DNA of 64,000 bases from Alteromonas aquimaris (GCF_026183695.1 NZ_JAPFRD010000002.1:508732-572731), one strand, 5' to 3'; shown: positions 47,698 to 58,143, numbered from the stretch's first letter. Notes: generated from the letters alone by a model not told the origin. Numbers and translations: made by a program.

Positions 47698-49365
47698 CTA
47701 TTTACTCATCCGTTTGTACTTGAGACGATGAGGCTCTACTACATCTTGCCCATACGTGGCCTTCAGCCAGCTTTCATAGTCGTTGTAATTGCCTTCAAAG
47801 AAGTTAATTTTACCTTCATCGCGATAATCAAGAATGTGCGTAGCTACCCGGTCAAGAAACCAGCGGTCATGGGATATCACCATGGCGCAGCCAGGAAATT
47901 CCAGCAACGCGTTTTCTAATGCGCGCAGAGTTTCAACATCCAAGTCATTGGTTGGCTCATCCAGCAATAGCACATTACCACCTGCTTTAAGGAGTTTAGC
48001 TAAATGTACGCGGTTGCGCTCACCCCCTGACAAGTCCTTGATAAACTTTTGCTGATCCGTTCCCTTAAAATTAAAACGGCTACAGTACGCACGACTGTTA
48101 ATTTCAAAGTTTCCAATGCGGATAATATCCTGATCATCGGAGATTTCTTTCCAAACAGTATTCTTACCATTCATATGGTCACGGAATTGATCAACGCTGG
48201 CTATCTGTACTGACTCACCGATTTCTATGTTTCCTGCATCCGGCGTTTCCTGGCCGGTTAACATCCTGAATAGCGTCGATTTACCTGCACCGTTCGGACC
48301 AATAATGCCGACGATGGCTCCTTTCGGGACAGAAAATGACATATCATCGATCAGCACGCGATCACCATAGGATTTTTTCAAACCTTCAATGTCGATGACT
48401 TTGTCGCCCAAGCGTTCACCAGGGGGAATAAACAATTCATTAGTTTCATTGCGTTTCTGATAGTCTCCCGTAGACATCTCTTCAAAACGAGACATCCGCG
48501 CTTTACTTTTAGCCTGACGACCTTTGGGGTTGGTGCGCACCCATTCCAGTTCCTGTTTAATCGATTTTTGGCGTGCCGATTCTATTTTCTCCTCTTGTTC
48601 AAGGCGTTTTTCTTTTTGCTCTAACCAGGAAGAGTAGTTACCTTCCCATGGAATACCGTGACCGCGGTCAAGTTCCAGGATCCATCCGGCAACGTTATCC
48701 AGAAAGTAGCGGTCGTGGGTAATAGCCACCACAGTACCTTCGTAGTCATGTAAGAAACGTTCTAACCACGCTACTGATTCTGCGTCCAGGTGGTTGGTTG
48801 GTTCGTCTAGCAACAGCATATCGGGTTTTTCCAGCAGTAAACGGCAAAGAGCTACCCGTCGACGTTCACCACCAGAAAGCTTACTTACATCCGCATCCCA
48901 AGGAGGAAGACGGAGGGCATCTGCAGCACGCTCTAACGCATTTTCTAAATTATGTCCGTCTTTTGCCTGAATAATGGCTTCCAGTTCTCCCTGCTCCTTT
49001 GCCAAGGCATCAAAATCCGCATCCGGATCTGCATAAGCGGCGTAGACTTCATCCAGCCGTTTTAACGCATGCGCAACATCGGCTACGGCTTCTTCAATAT
49101 TGCCGCGTACATCTTTAGATTCGTCGAGTTTTGGCTCTTGAGGCAGATAGCCGATATTAATACCAGGTTGTGCTCGAGCTTCTCCTTCTATATCTGTGTC
49201 TACACCCGCCATAATACGAAGTAAGGTGGACTTACCCGCACCGTTTAAACCTAACACGCCTATTTTAGCGCCGGGGAAGAAACTAAGTGATATATCTTTA
49301 AGAATATGCCGGTTAGGAGGAACAATTTTCCCTACCCGGTGCATTGTGTAAACGTATTGAGACAT
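47698..49365 (-). CDS. ettA: Energy-dependent translational throttle EttA (ABC-F ATPase)
   Basis: The 555-residue protein has two ABC ATPase domains: Walker A LGLNGAGKSTLL and IGPNGAGKSTLF, signature LSGGERRRVALC and LSGGERNRVHLA, and the ABC-F linker between. EttA binds the ribosomal E site and couples translation to ATP/ADP ratio. The ATG at 49365 follows AAGGACT and gives the family start MSQYVYTMHRVGK; an upstream ATG at 49386 is rejected. Confidence 0.97.
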   Translation of the reverse strand: MSQYVYTMHRVGKIVPPNRHILKDISLSFFPGAKIGVLGLNGAGKSTLLRIMAGVDTDIEGEARAQPGINIGYLPQEPKLDESKDVRGNIEEAVADVAHALKRLDEVYAAYADPDADFDALAKEQGELEAIIQAKDGHNLENALERAADALRLPPWDADVSKLSGGERRRVALCRLLLEKPDMLLLDEPTNHLDAESVAWLERFLHDYEGTVVAITHDRYFLDNVAGWILELDRGHGIPWEGNYSSWLEQKEKRLEQEEKIESARQKSIKQELEWVRTNPKGRQAKSKARMSRFEEMSTGDYQKRNETNELFIPPGERLGDKVIDIEGLKKSYGDRVLIDDMSFSVPKGAIVGIIGPNGAGKSTLFRMLTGQETPDAGNIEIGESVQIASVDQFRDHMNGKNTVWKEISDDQDIIRIGNFEINSRAYCSRFNFKGTDQQKFIKDLSGGERNRVHLAKLLKAGGNVLLLDEPTNDLDVETLRALENALLEFPGCAMVISHDRWFLDRVATHILDYRDEGKINFFEGNYNDYESWLKATYGQDVVEPHRLKYKRMSK

Positions 49366-49564
49366 AACGAGTCCTTGCCAAAACAAAGGTGTATTGTAAT
49401 CGTTTATACCCTAAAGCTGCCAGAGCGATACCCGATTAACCTGATCAACTGATGTATTTTTAACCGTAATGATAGTCAAGTGTTGTTTTTTCAAGATCAA
49501 AACAGGACGACTGCTGGGATTTACAGTACCATATGCCCAATATTTTACGAAAGGAAGTTGCCTT

Positions 49565-50608
49565 ATGCCTCAGAACAATAAAAGTTTTTCATTATCTGAA
49601 CTTGCCGCCATTGCAGGTGGACAGGTTAAAGGGCGTACGGATGTGGTGATTTTTGGTGTAGGCACATTGGAGGGGGCAACCGCGCGACATATCTCGTTCT
49701 TGACCAATGCTAAATACAAATCTCAGTTAGCCACTACTAATGCTGGGGCGGTTATCTTGCCCGAGAAATTTGCTGAGTCGGTTGACTTACCAGCCATTGT
49801 ACACCCTAATCCCCACGCAGCTTTCGCTAAAATAGCCCAAGCATTTGATATCACACCAAAGCTGGCTACCTCCATTCACTCCTCTGTACACATTGATGAG
49901 ACGGCGACAATCGGAAAAAATGTTGCGATGGGTCCTAATGTGGTGATCGGTAAAAAGGCGGTGGTGGGTGCTGACGTAACAATCGGGGCGAATACGGTAG
50001 TGGGTGAAGGCGTTAAAATCGGCGAAAACAGCGTGATTCACCCCAATGTCACCCTCTATCATCATGTAAAACTAGGCAAGCGGGTGATGGTCCATAGTCA
50101 GACAGTCATTGGAGCAGATGGTTTTGGTTATGCGAATGATAAAGGAACTTGGCTGGCTATTCCTCAAACAGGGTCAGTAGAAATAGGTGATGACACCCAG
50201 ATTGGTGCGGCTGTTACCATCGACCGCGGCGCGCTCGAAGATACCGTAATTGGTACAAATGTGATCATTGATGATCAGGTTCATATTGGTCATAACTGTG
50301 TTGTAGGTGATAACACCTGTATCTGTGGTACTAGTGGGTTGGCTGGTAGCGTTAAGGTAGGCAAAGGCGTCATTATCGGCGGCGGAGTGGGGGTCAACGG
50401 ACACATAACGATATGTGATAACGTTCAGATTACTGGATTTTCTATGGTAGTAAGTGATATCACCGAGCCTGGCGTGTATTCCTCTGGTCAACCTGCTATG
50501 GCGAATCGAGACTGGCGAAAAACGACCGTAAGAATGCGTCAAATCGATGCCCTGTTTGACCGGGTTAAAAAGTTGGAAAATCAGTTTACTTCTGAAGTAA
50601 ACAAATAA
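49565..50608 (+). CDS. lpxD: UDP-3-O-acylglucosamine N-acyltransferase LpxD
   Basis: LpxD adds the second R-3-hydroxyacyl chain in lipid A synthesis. The 347-residue protein has an N-terminal uridine-binding domain and a long left-handed beta-helix of hexapeptide repeats (IGKNVAMGPNVVIGKKAVVG), the DGFGYAND loop and the catalytic histidine in QVHIGHNCVVG. AAGGAAG precedes ATG at 49565. It stands alone rather than in the usual bamA-skp-lpxD-fabZ-lpxA run, so it may be a second copy. Confidence 0.88.
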   Translation: MPQNNKSFSLSELAAIAGGQVKGRTDVVIFGVGTLEGATARHISFLTNAKYKSQLATTNAGAVILPEKFAESVDLPAIVHPNPHAAFAKIAQAFDITPKLATSIHSSVHIDETATIGKNVAMGPNVVIGKKAVVGADVTIGANTVVGEGVKIGENSVIHPNVTLYHHVKLGKRVMVHSQTVIGADGFGYANDKGTWLAIPQTGSVEIGDDTQIGAAVTIDRGALEDTVIGTNVIIDDQVHIGHNCVVGDNTCICGTSGLAGSVKVGKGVIIGGGVGVNGHITICDNVQITGFSMVVSDITEPGVYSSGQPAMANRDWRKTTVRMRQIDALFDRVKKLENQFTSEVNK

Positions 50609-50736
50609 CACATCGCAAAAACACCTAAGCAAATGACCATGGATGCCGAGATTCGACCACAAATCGGTATACATGCGGGGCAAAATGAATAGAATAGGCG
50701 TTCAATTTATGCCTTCTAACGTATTAAGGAGTCTTC

Positions 50737-51993
50737 ATGTTACGTCGTGAACTGACCATCGCTGATTTTGATCCTGAATTAGCGGACGCTATCGCTAAAG
50801 AAAATGAGCGTCAGGAACATCATATCGAGCTTATCGCATCGGAAAACTATTGTAGTCCACGGGTAATGGAAGCGCAGGGTTCACAACTTACGAATAAATA
50901 CGCAGAAGGTTATCCTGGCAAGCGTTACTACGGTGGCTGCGAGCATGTCGATGTGGTTGAACAACTGGCAATCGACCGGGCCAAAGAATTATTTGGGGCA
51001 GATTATGCAAACGTCCAGCCTCACTCGGGTTCTCAAGCTAATTCTGCCGCTTTCATGGCGCTTCTTGACGCCGGCGATACGGTATTAGGTATGAGCCTTT
51101 CAGAAGGCGGACACCTGACTCACGGATCAAAAGTTAATTTCTCAGGTAAAACGTATAATGCGATTCAATACGGTTTGGATCAGGCCACTGGGGAAATTGA
51201 TTACGATCAGGTCCAGGCATTGGCTAATGAGCACAAACCGAAAATGATAATTGGTGGCTTCTCAGCTTATTCAGGTGTCGTTAATTGGCAGCGTTTCCGT
51301 GAAATAGCTGACAGTGTAGGGGCCTATTTACTGGTAGATATGGCACATGTTGCTGGTTTAATCGCAGCTGGTATCTATCCCAATCCACTTCCTCACGCCC
51401 ATGTAGTGACCACTACAACCCATAAAACGCTGGCGGGTCCACGCAGTGGACTTATTCTTTCATCGTGTGGTGACGAAACCATCTATAAGAAATTAAACAG
51501 CTCAGTCTTTCCAGGCAACCAAGGTGGACCACTGTGTCACATTATTGCTGCTAAAGCGGTGGCATTTAAAGAAGCTTTGCAACCAGAATTTAAAGAGTAT
51601 CAGCAGCAGGTAGTGAAGAACGCCAAAGCGATGGTTGAGGTAATGCAGCAGCGTGGATACAAAATTGTTTCGAACGGCACTCATAACCACTTATTCCTAC
51701 TTGATTTAATTGATAAAGATATAACCGGTAAAGATGCAGATGCAGCGCTAGGACGCGCGAACATCACAGTCAATAAGAACTCAGTTCCCAACGACCCGCG
51801 CTCACCGTTTGTCACCAGTGGTCTGCGGATTGGTAGTCCGGCGATTACCCGTCGAGGCTTTAAGGAAGAGGAGTCGAAACAGGTTGCGAACTGGATGTGC
51901 GATGTGCTGGATAATATGGGGGACGAGTCTGTCATTGAGAGCATTAAACAGGAAGTTGTGCAATTGTGTAAGGCGCACCCCGTATACGCCTAG
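50737..51993 (+). CDS. glyA: Serine hydroxymethyltransferase
   Basis: GlyA interconverts serine and glycine and charges tetrahydrofolate with one-carbon units. The 418-residue PLP enzyme has its lysine (about 230) in [14 protein letters not shown], and [10 protein letters not shown] and GSQANSAAF near the start. AAGGAG precedes the start. It is followed by a hairpin and nrdR; glyA-nrdR-ribD is a frequent gammaproteobacterial order. Confidence 0.98.
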   Translation: MLRRELTIADFDPELADAIAKENERQEHHIELIASENYCSPRVMEAQGSQLTNKYAEGYPGKRYYGGCEHVDVVEQLAIDRAKELFGADYANVQPHSGSQANSAAFMALLDAGDTVLGMSLSEGGHLTHGSKVNFSGKTYNAIQYGLDQATGEIDYDQVQALANEHKPKMIIGGFSAYSGVVNWQRFREIADSVGAYLLVDMAHVAGLIAAGIYPNPLPHAHVVTTTTHKTLAGPRSGLILSSCGDETIYKKLNSSVFPGNQGGPLCHIIAAKAVAFKEALQPEFKEYQQQVVKNAKAMVEVMQQRGYKIVSNGTHNHLFLLDLIDKDITGKDADAALGRANITVNKNSVPNDPRSPFVTSGLRIGSPAITRRGFKEEESKQVANWMCDVLDNMGDESVIESIKQEVVQLCKAHPVYA

Positions 51994-52011
51994 TTTTTGC
52001 TAATATTATAT

Positions 52012-52034
52012 TGCTACCTCAATAGGAGGTAGCA
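52012..52034 (+). terminator. Hairpin between glyA and nrdR
   Basis: TGCTACCTC and GAGGTAGCA pair perfectly over 9 bases around a 5-base loop, 18 bases after glyA. It is followed by TTTAT only, so termination may be partial, allowing some readthrough into nrdR. Confidence 0.55.
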
Positions 52035-52050
52035 TTTATCGAGATTCATT

Positions 52051-52500
52051 ATGTTTTGCCCATTCTGTTCTGCACAGGAAACTAAAGTAATCGATTCCAG
52101 ACTTGTTGCGGAGGGGCAGCAGGTACGTCGACGTCGCGAATGTCTTGAGTGCCATGAAAGATTCACCACCTTTGAAAATGCAGAATTGGTGATGCCCAGA
52201 GTGATAAAACGTGATGGTTCACGAGAGCCCTTTAATGAAGAGAAATTAAGGGCAGGATTACAACGGGCATTGGAAAAACGTCCCGTTAGTACCGAAAAAA
52301 TTGAACAGTGTATACTGTCGTTGAAATCACAGCTCAGAGCGACAGGGGAGCGGGAAGTCTCCAGTCAATTCTTAGGCAACCTCATTATGAACGCACTTAA
52401 GGAACTGGATAAGGTGGCGTATGTGCGGTTTGCTTCAGTATATCGTTCCTTTGAAGACATCAAAGAGTTTGGCGAAGAAATCGCCAAACTAAATGATTAA
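52051..52500 (+). CDS. nrdR: Transcriptional repressor NrdR
   Basis: The 149-residue repressor of ribonucleotide reductase genes has a zinc ribbon ([10 protein letters not shown] ... [16 protein letters not shown]) and an ATP-cone domain ([23 protein letters not shown]) that senses dATP/ATP. Length and motifs are complete. Its stop overlaps the start chosen for ribD, and nrdR-ribD linkage is common. Confidence 0.97.
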   Translation: MFCPFCSAQETKVIDSRLVAEGQQVRRRRECLECHERFTTFENAELVMPRVIKRDGSREPFNEEKLRAGLQRALEKRPVSTEKIEQCILSLKSQLRATGEREVSSQFLGNLIMNALKELDKVAYVRFASVYRSFEDIKEFGEEIAKLND

Positions 52501-53629
52501 CGCTATGTCGTTCATCACTGAATCCTCACCTTGTAAAGACTACTATTGGATGGGAAAAGCCATCCAGCTGGCACAGAAAGGAAGGTACACCACCCCTCCC
52601 AATCCAAATGTGGGCTGTGTCATTGTTGATAGCAGACAAAAGTGTGTAGGTACTGGTTACCATGTTCAAGCTGGAACGCCTCATGCCGAAGTACATGCGC
52701 TGAATCAAGCAGGGGGTCGAGCCAAAGGCGCTACAGCCTACGTGACGTTGGAACCATGTAGCCACTTCGGTAGAACTCCCCCATGTGCCGATGCGTTGAT
52801 TCAGGCAGGAATTGCAAGGGTAGTGGTGGCGATGACCGACCCAAACCCACTAGTGAGTGGGCAGGGGATCGCCAAGCTGCAACAAGCAGGCATTAAGGTG
52901 GTGAGTGATGTGATGGCGGCACAGGCTGCTGAACTGAACACTGGCTACATCAAACGTATGATGCAGGGGAAGCCGTTCGTTACTGTAAAACTTGCCACCA
53001 GTGTGGATGGGAAAATTGCTCTGGCCAATGGCGAAAGTCAGTGGATTACGGGACCTGAAGCACGAAATGATGTCCATCGACATCGCGCCGCATGTTCGGC
53101 CATTCTTACTGGCTCCGGAACCGTATTGAAAGACAACCCAAGCTTACTGGTCAGGCGGGATGAAGCGAAAATTCATGATTATCCATTAGCAGATATACGA
53201 CAACCTTTGCGGGTAGTCGTTGATTCAAAAGGAATCATTCCAGCTCATTCGCAATTACTTTGCGATGGCTATCCGACCCTTATTGCAGCCGCCAATCCAG
53301 CTGAATCGTTGGCTGGAGCGGACATTGAGGTTATACCAAACGCTGAGGGTAGGAAGGTTTGCCTGGAAAATTTGCTTGTTGTCTTAGGTGAGCGCCAACT
53401 GAATCATATTTGGGTAGAAGCAGGCCCAGGGTTAACTGGAGCGTTGTTTCAGGCAGGGCTAGTGGACGAACTGATTGTTTATCAGGCTCCGGTTATCTTA
53501 GGTGACAAAGCCATATCCATGGTGAACACGCCGGACTTCACAGAGTTGAATCAAGCGTGTTCACTTTCGTTAAAGCAGTTACGTCAGGTCGGTAATGACA
53601 TTAAAATGACCTTTAGTGTAACGGCTTAA
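52493..53629 (+). CDS. ribD: Bifunctional diaminohydroxyphosphoribosylaminopyrimidine deaminase / reductase
   Basis: RibD performs the second and third steps of riboflavin synthesis. The N-terminal deaminase shows the zinc site HAEVHAL and [13 protein letters not shown]; the C-terminal reductase shows [33 protein letters not shown]. At 378 residues it is full length. The start is ATG at 52493, inside nrdR; ATG at 52505 is an alternative, and neither has a strong binding site, consistent with coupling to nrdR translation. Confidence 0.95.
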   Translation: MINAMSFITESSPCKDYYWMGKAIQLAQKGRYTTPPNPNVGCVIVDSRQKCVGTGYHVQAGTPHAEVHALNQAGGRAKGATAYVTLEPCSHFGRTPPCADALIQAGIARVVVAMTDPNPLVSGQGIAKLQQAGIKVVSDVMAAQAAELNTGYIKRMMQGKPFVTVKLATSVDGKIALANGESQWITGPEARNDVHRHRAACSAILTGSGTVLKDNPSLLVRRDEAKIHDYPLADIRQPLRVVVDSKGIIPAHSQLLCDGYPTLIAAANPAESLAGADIEVIPNAEGRKVCLENLLVVLGERQLNHIWVEAGPGLTGALFQAGLVDELIVYQAPVILGDKAISMVNTPDFTELNQACSLSLKQLRQVGNDIKMTFSVTA

Positions 53630-53656
53630 TTAAATCAACAACAAAGCGAAGATTGT

Positions 53657-54319
53657 ATGTTTACCGGAATCATTCAGGCCCTTGGAACCATTAGTGCGTT
53701 GGAAAATAAAGGTTCGGATATTCGCCTGACGGTTGAGTCAGCCGGTTTGAATATGGCAGATGTGAAAATGGGCGACAGTATCGCAACGAATGGTGTTTGC
53801 CTTACGGTGGTCGATTTTAGCGATTCCCATTACCAGGCAGATGTCTCATCCGAAACCGTTAAGCACACGGGTTTCGCCGAATATAAAGCGGGCACTCGGG
53901 TAAATCTTGAACTGGCTATGCGGCCTATGGATCGCTTTGGTGGGCATATTGTGTCAGGTCATGTTGATGGCACTGGCAAGGTAACGAGAATTGCCGAACA
54001 TAAAGATTACATCGAAGTGTGGATTAAAGCCCCTGATGAACTTGCTAAATATATAGCCCATAAAGGCAGTATAACGGTTGATGGCGTAAGTTTAACTGTT
54101 AACGAAGTGAACGGTGCAGAATTTATGCTTTGGATTATACCCCACACCCTAAAAGAAACGGTGATTGGCGAATATGGTATTGGCACACGAGTTAACCTTG
54201 AAGTTGATCTTATCGCCCGTTATTTGGAGCGCTTATTACTCGGTGAAAAAGCTTCACAAACAACCGCCAGCGGTATCAATATGGCATTTTTAGCCGAACA
54301 CGGATTTTTAAAAAAATAA
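53657..54319 (+). CDS. ribE: Riboflavin synthase (alpha subunit)
   Basis: The 220-residue trimeric enzyme dismutates two lumazines into riboflavin. It has two repeated barrels, each with the family pattern: [12 protein letters not shown] with VCLTVV near the start, and [14 protein letters not shown] with SLTVNEV in the second half. It lies between ribD and ribBX in the riboflavin operon. Named ribC in some species. Confidence 0.95.
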   Translation: MFTGIIQALGTISALENKGSDIRLTVESAGLNMADVKMGDSIATNGVCLTVVDFSDSHYQADVSSETVKHTGFAEYKAGTRVNLELAMRPMDRFGGHIVSGHVDGTGKVTRIAEHKDYIEVWIKAPDELAKYIAHKGSITVDGVSLTVNEVNGAEFMLWIIPHTLKETVIGEYGIGTRVNLEVDLIARYLERLLLGEKASQTTASGINMAFLAEHGFLKK

Positions 54320-54353
54320 CTCCCTACATTCCTTAAAGCAAAAAAGTATTTAT

Positions 54354-55454
54354 ATGGCATTAAACACAACAGCAGAAATAATAGACGATATAAGACAGGG
54401 TAAGATGGTCATTCTGATGGATGATGAAGATCGAGAGAACGAAGGCGATCTCATCATGGCTGCTGAACATGTAAATGCGGAGGCCATCAACTTTATGGTC
54501 ACGCATGCGCGTGGATTAGTATGTCTACCCATGACGACTGAACGTTGTAAGCGACTTAAGCTACCGCTGATGGTCGATAAAAATGAAGCGCAATTTTCCA
54601 CTAACTTCACTGTGTCCATTGAGGCGGCACGCGGCGTGTCCACGGGTATTTCAGCCGCAGACAGGGCAACTACTATTCTTGCCGCAGTGCACCCGCGTGC
54701 CGAGTCTACTGATATCGTACAACCAGGGCATATTTTTCCCCTCATTGCCAAAGAAGGCGGGGTGCTAAATCGTGCCGGGCATACTGAAGCTGGGGTAGAT
54801 TTGGCGCGTCTGGCGGGTTGCGAGCCCGCGGCAGTGATTGTCGAAATTCTCAATGAAGACGGTAGCATGGCAAGACGTCCTGAATTGGAAAAGTTTGCCC
54901 AGAAACATAATTTAAAAATCGGCACGATAGCGGACCTGATTGAATATCGTAACTTAAATGAAACCACCATCGAAAAAGTCGCCGAATGCAAGCTGCCCAC
55001 AGAGTACGGTGATTTTGAGCTACACACGTTTAAAGATGTGATTGACAACCAGATTCATTTTGCCTTGAAAAAAGGGCCTGTGACCGAAGAAGAACCGACC
55101 TTAGTAAGAGTCCATCTGCATAATACATTAAGCGATTTGTTGGGATCTACGCGAGCAATTAATCGCTCTATGACGTTACCGCAGGCAATGACTCGAATTG
55201 CGAATGAAGGAGGGGTACTTGTGGTCTTGGGTAAAGAGGAAAACCTGGAAAATCAGGTTAAACGATTTGCTGCAATAGATCGCGGCGAAGAAGATGCCGG
55301 AGCAGAATGGAAGGGTTCTTCACGAACCGTTGGGGTAGGCAGTCAAATTCTTGCTACACTAGGTGTGAAGAAAATGCGTTTGCTAAGTAAGCCAATAAAA
55401 TACCACGCATTGTCTGGGTTTGGTCTGGAAGTAGTTGAATATATCCACGATTAA
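54354..55454 (+). CDS. ribBX: 3,4-dihydroxy-2-butanone 4-phosphate synthase with inactive GTP cyclohydrolase-like domain (RibBX type)
   Basis: The first 200 residues are RibB, with the acidic motif [24 protein letters not shown] and [16 protein letters not shown]. RibB makes the four-carbon unit of riboflavin. The C-terminal 160 residues align in layout with GTP cyclohydrolase II, but the zinc-binding segment, normally SECLTGDxFGSxxCDCG, reads [16 protein letters not shown] here: all three cysteines are gone, so the domain cannot bind the catalytic zinc. This is the known RibBX subtype of proteobacteria, not a fresh mutation. GTP cyclohydrolase II activity must come from a ribA elsewhere. Confidence 0.92.
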   Translation: MALNTTAEIIDDIRQGKMVILMDDEDRENEGDLIMAAEHVNAEAINFMVTHARGLVCLPMTTERCKRLKLPLMVDKNEAQFSTNFTVSIEAARGVSTGISAADRATTILAAVHPRAESTDIVQPGHIFPLIAKEGGVLNRAGHTEAGVDLARLAGCEPAAVIVEILNEDGSMARRPELEKFAQKHNLKIGTIADLIEYRNLNETTIEKVAECKLPTEYGDFELHTFKDVIDNQIHFALKKGPVTEEEPTLVRVHLHNTLSDLLGSTRAINRSMTLPQAMTRIANEGGVLVVLGKEENLENQVKRFAAIDRGEEDAGAEWKGSSRTVGVGSQILATLGVKKMRLLSKPIKYHALSGFGLEVVEYIHD

Positions 55455-55490
55455 AGTAGGGGATCATTTCGTATCCCCGTCAACAAATTG

Positions 55491-55499
55491 TGCTATACT
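55491..55499 (+). promoter_or_regulatory. Candidate extended -10 promoter of ribH
   Basis: TGCTATACT is a TGnTATAnT element 30 bases before the ribH ATG. A hairpin (GGGGAT...ATCCCC, 55459-55478) precedes it. It would let ribH-nusB be transcribed apart from the rib operon. I find no FMN riboswitch in this gap. Confidence 0.4.
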
Positions 55500-55529
55500 G
55501 CGCGCCGTTTTTCTATAGGAAGTGAAATC

Positions 55530-56003
55530 ATGCAGGTAATCGAAGGCAATTTCAGAGCCACTGGCAAAAAGTTCGCAATCGTCGTATCGCGCTTTAACAG
55601 TTTTATCGTTGAAAGCTTACTTGAAGGTGCGCTGGATACGTTGGAAAGACAAGGTGAAGTAGGCGATGACGATATCACATTAGTGCGCGTACCGGGTGCG
55701 TATGAATTGCCTGTGGTAGCTAAAAAACTAGCGGAAAAAGGTAACTTTGACGCGATAATTGCTTTAGGTGCGGTTATTCGTGGTGGCACACCTCATTTTG
55801 ATTTTGTTGCCGGTGAGTGCAATAAAGGTCTCGCGCAAGTGGCAATGGATTCCGGTGTACCTGTAGCCTTTGGCGTGATTACCACCGATTCGATAGAACA
55901 AGCGATAGAGCGAGCAGGAACGAAGGCTGGAAATAAAGGTTCTGAAGCTGCGCTTAGTGCTCTTGAAATGGTCAATGTACTAGCTTCTGTAAACGATCTG
56001 TAA
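55530..56003 (+). CDS. ribH: 6,7-dimethyl-8-ribityllumazine synthase
   Basis: RibH joins the RibB product to the pyrimidine. The 157-residue protein has [33 protein letters not shown] and [17 protein letters not shown], the family motifs, with the active-site histidine in GTPHFDF. The ATG at 55530 has AGGAAG; a longer frame from 55488 is rejected. It is followed by nusB, a common pair. Confidence 0.97.
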   Translation: MQVIEGNFRATGKKFAIVVSRFNSFIVESLLEGALDTLERQGEVGDDDITLVRVPGAYELPVVAKKLAEKGNFDAIIALGAVIRGGTPHFDFVAGECNKGLAQVAMDSGVPVAFGVITTDSIEQAIERAGTKAGNKGSEAALSALEMVNVLASVNDL

Positions 56004-56014
56004 GGCGGATTTGA

Positions 56015-56437
56015 GTGAAAGTTTCTGCACGACATAAAGCCCGTGAGATTGCGCTACAAGGCGTATATTCATGGCAAATGAGCAAAAATCCAGTTGAGCA
56101 GGTCGAGCTTGCACTGGCGACAAGTAACGATATGCAAAAGGTTGACATGCCTTATTTTCAGGCACTGCTTCGCGGTGTAGTTGAACATGCAGAAGATCTT
56201 GATCAAGCCATACGACCCTACTTGGGCAGATTGCCGGAAGAGTTGGATCCTGTAGAGAAAGCGATACTCCGCTTAGCCACCTTTGAGCTGGTTCACCGAA
56301 TTGATGTACCTTATCGTGTTGTAATCAATGAAGCGATTGAATTGGCAAAAGATTTTGGTGCCGAAGAAAGCCACAAATTTGTCAACGGTGCACTCGACAA
56401 AGCTGTCCGTAAATTGCGTGAGCATGAACGCGACTGA
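56015..56437 (+). CDS. nusB: Transcription antitermination protein NusB
   Basis: The 140-residue all-helical protein shows [16 protein letters not shown] at the start and [32 protein letters not shown] near the middle, then [13 protein letters not shown]. NusB with NusE binds boxA RNA in rRNA transcripts. The start is GTG at 56015 with AAGGCGG upstream. It follows ribH by 11 bases. Confidence 0.97.
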   Translation: MKVSARHKAREIALQGVYSWQMSKNPVEQVELALATSNDMQKVDMPYFQALLRGVVEHAEDLDQAIRPYLGRLPEELDPVEKAILRLATFELVHRIDVPYRVVINEAIELAKDFGAEESHKFVNGALDKAVRKLREHERD

Positions 56438-56491
56438 TCACAGTTACGCTCGTGGGCGTATTCTAAGCAAAAAAATACGCGGTAATCCTTA

Positions 56492-57457
56492 GTGAAAGAA
56501 TTTGATTTAATTGGGCGTTACTTTGCCGATGGTGGACATCAGCGCAAAGACGTCATCATTGGTATTGGTGATGATTGTGCAGTCACATCACTTGCGCCCA
56601 ACCAACAACTTGCTGTGACTACCGATACGTTGATAGCGGGGGTCCATTTTCTTGAAGATACGCCTGCTCGTTCCGTTGCATATAAAGCTGTGGCGGTCAA
56701 TTTGAGCGACCTTGCTGCAATGGGAGCTGAGCCCGCTTGGATCTCACTTTCGCTCTCACTACCCGAGTTCAACGATAGCTGGCTGGAAGAGTTTGCAGCG
56801 GGCTTGTACGAGCTCACACAGTATTATTCAGTCCAGTTAATCGGCGGTGATACAGTGAAAGGCCCGCTTGCCTTAACCATCACTGCGCATGGCTTCATTC
56901 CGCCGAAAAATGCGCTGACGCGGAGTGCAGCTAGGCCAGGAGACTGGATCTATGCCACCGGTTCGCTCGGCGATGCTGGTGCTGGACTTGATATATTACA
57001 GGGGAAGCTGAACGCTGATTACACACAACGGGATTTTTTGGTTAATAAGCATTTATTTCCTAGTCCCAGAGTGGCTGCTGGTACAGCTATACGCAGGATC
57101 GCGAATGCCTGTATCGATGTATCAGATGGTCTCATTGCCGACCTACAACATATTTTACGGGCTTCCCATTGTGGTGCCGTTCTTCACGTGGACAAACTTC
57201 CCCTTTCAGATGCACTAATTTCGTGTGTAGGCCATGATCAGGCTATCCAATACGCTCTGACCGCAGGCGATGATTATGAGCTGTTATTCACGGTTAATGA
57301 AGAGCATAAAGGTATACTGGAAACTTCCTTATCCAGTACTAATGTTAAGGCAACTTGTATTGGCCAAATAACCGGGCAGGGTGGCAAACTTGAATTAAAG
57401 TTCAATGACGCTCCTTTTGCAGCGCCTGAAAAGGGAGGCTATCAGCATGAATTTTAA
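56492..57457 (+). CDS. thiL: Thiamine-monophosphate kinase
   Basis: ThiL makes thiamine diphosphate. The 321-residue protein has the PurM-like fold with IGIGDDCAV, VTTDTLIAGVHF, VNLSDLAAMGAEP and GDDYELLF, all family signatures. The start is GTG at 56492. nusB-thiL-pgpA is the standard order. Confidence 0.96.
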   Translation: MKEFDLIGRYFADGGHQRKDVIIGIGDDCAVTSLAPNQQLAVTTDTLIAGVHFLEDTPARSVAYKAVAVNLSDLAAMGAEPAWISLSLSLPEFNDSWLEEFAAGLYELTQYYSVQLIGGDTVKGPLALTITAHGFIPPKNALTRSAARPGDWIYATGSLGDAGAGLDILQGKLNADYTQRDFLVNKHLFPSPRVAAGTAIRRIANACIDVSDGLIADLQHILRASHCGAVLHVDKLPLSDALISCVGHDQAIQYALTAGDDYELLFTVNEEHKGILETSLSSTNVKATCIGQITGQGGKLELKFNDAPFAAPEKGGYQHEF

Positions 57458-57477
57458 GGTTGGGCGTAGCTGGCACA

Positions 57478-57975
57478 ATGCAACCTGAATATCGCCAGCG
57501 GGTATCTCTGTTAAACCCCGTGCATTTTTGCGCGCTCGGGTTTGGTAGCGGCCTTATTCCTTTAATGCCAGGGACGTTTGGTTCGTTGGCTGCAATACCA
57601 CTTCTTCTTCTCTCTTTGCCTTTAGATATCTGGCAGTTTTCTGCATTAACGTTTTTGCTAAGTCTATTAGGTGTTTATATTTGTGGGAAGACTGCCAATG
57701 ATATGCAGGTGCATGACCATGGTTCGATAGTCTGGGATGAAGTGGCGGGAATGTTTGTGACTTTTTTGTTTCTTCCTCTGACCATGCCAAATATTATTCT
57801 AGGTTTTATATTATTCAGAATTTTCGACATCCTCAAACCCTGGCCCATTGGCATCATCGATAGACGCTTGCATGGTGGCACAGGCATCATGTTGGATGAT
57901 TTGTTTGCTGGAGCAATGGCGTGTTTAAGTTTGCATGCCATTAACTGGGCTTTGACGTTTTTCACATTAATTTAA
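57478..57975 (+). CDS. pgpA: Phosphatidylglycerophosphatase A
   Basis: PgpA dephosphorylates phosphatidylglycerophosphate to phosphatidylglycerol at the inner membrane. The 165-residue protein has four hydrophobic stretches, and GFGSGLIPLMPGTFGSLAAIPL and VWDEVAGMFVTFLFLP, with the conserved aspartate/glutamate. The ATG at 57478 is preferred; the longer frame from a TTG at 57460 gives an odd N-terminus. It ends the run from glyA. Confidence 0.93.
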   Translation: MQPEYRQRVSLLNPVHFCALGFGSGLIPLMPGTFGSLAAIPLLLLSLPLDIWQFSALTFLLSLLGVYICGKTANDMQVHDHGSIVWDEVAGMFVTFLFLPLTMPNIILGFILFRIFDILKPWPIGIIDRRLHGGTGIMLDDLFAGAMACLSLHAINWALTFFTLI

Positions 57976-58080
57976 ACACGTCTCGTCCGCCCTGGTATTA
58001 GCAGCGCTTTATCTTTTATCTTCAATCAGAGGAAATCGACTGAGTTAGCTTGAGGTAAATTCTTGTCATGATTAGATAAC

Positions 58081-58098
58081 CAGCTAACAGCTAACAGC
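58081..58098. repeat. Short tandem heptamer repeat (CAGCTAA, about 2.6 copies)
   Basis: CAGCTAA CAGCTAA CAGC lies in the 168-base gap between convergent pgpA and dxs. The rest of the gap holds no gene and no strong terminator, though the adjacent AACAGC...GCTGTT can form a weak stem. Confidence 0.5.
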
Positions 58099-58143
58099 GA
58101 CCTGCGAAGCCGCTGCTGTTGAACCTTCTACCCCATACTCACA

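Noticed and set aside
50174..50683. 169-codon minus-strand frame over lpxD
   Set aside because: A shadow of the repeated hexapeptide codons of lpxD.
54350..55048. 232-codon minus-strand frame over ribBX
   Set aside because: Low-complexity serine-rich shadow of ribBX, without a ribosome binding site.
53630..55529. FMN riboswitch in the riboflavin operon
   Set aside because: I looked in the gaps before ribE, ribBX and ribH; they are too short or lack the conserved RFN boxes.
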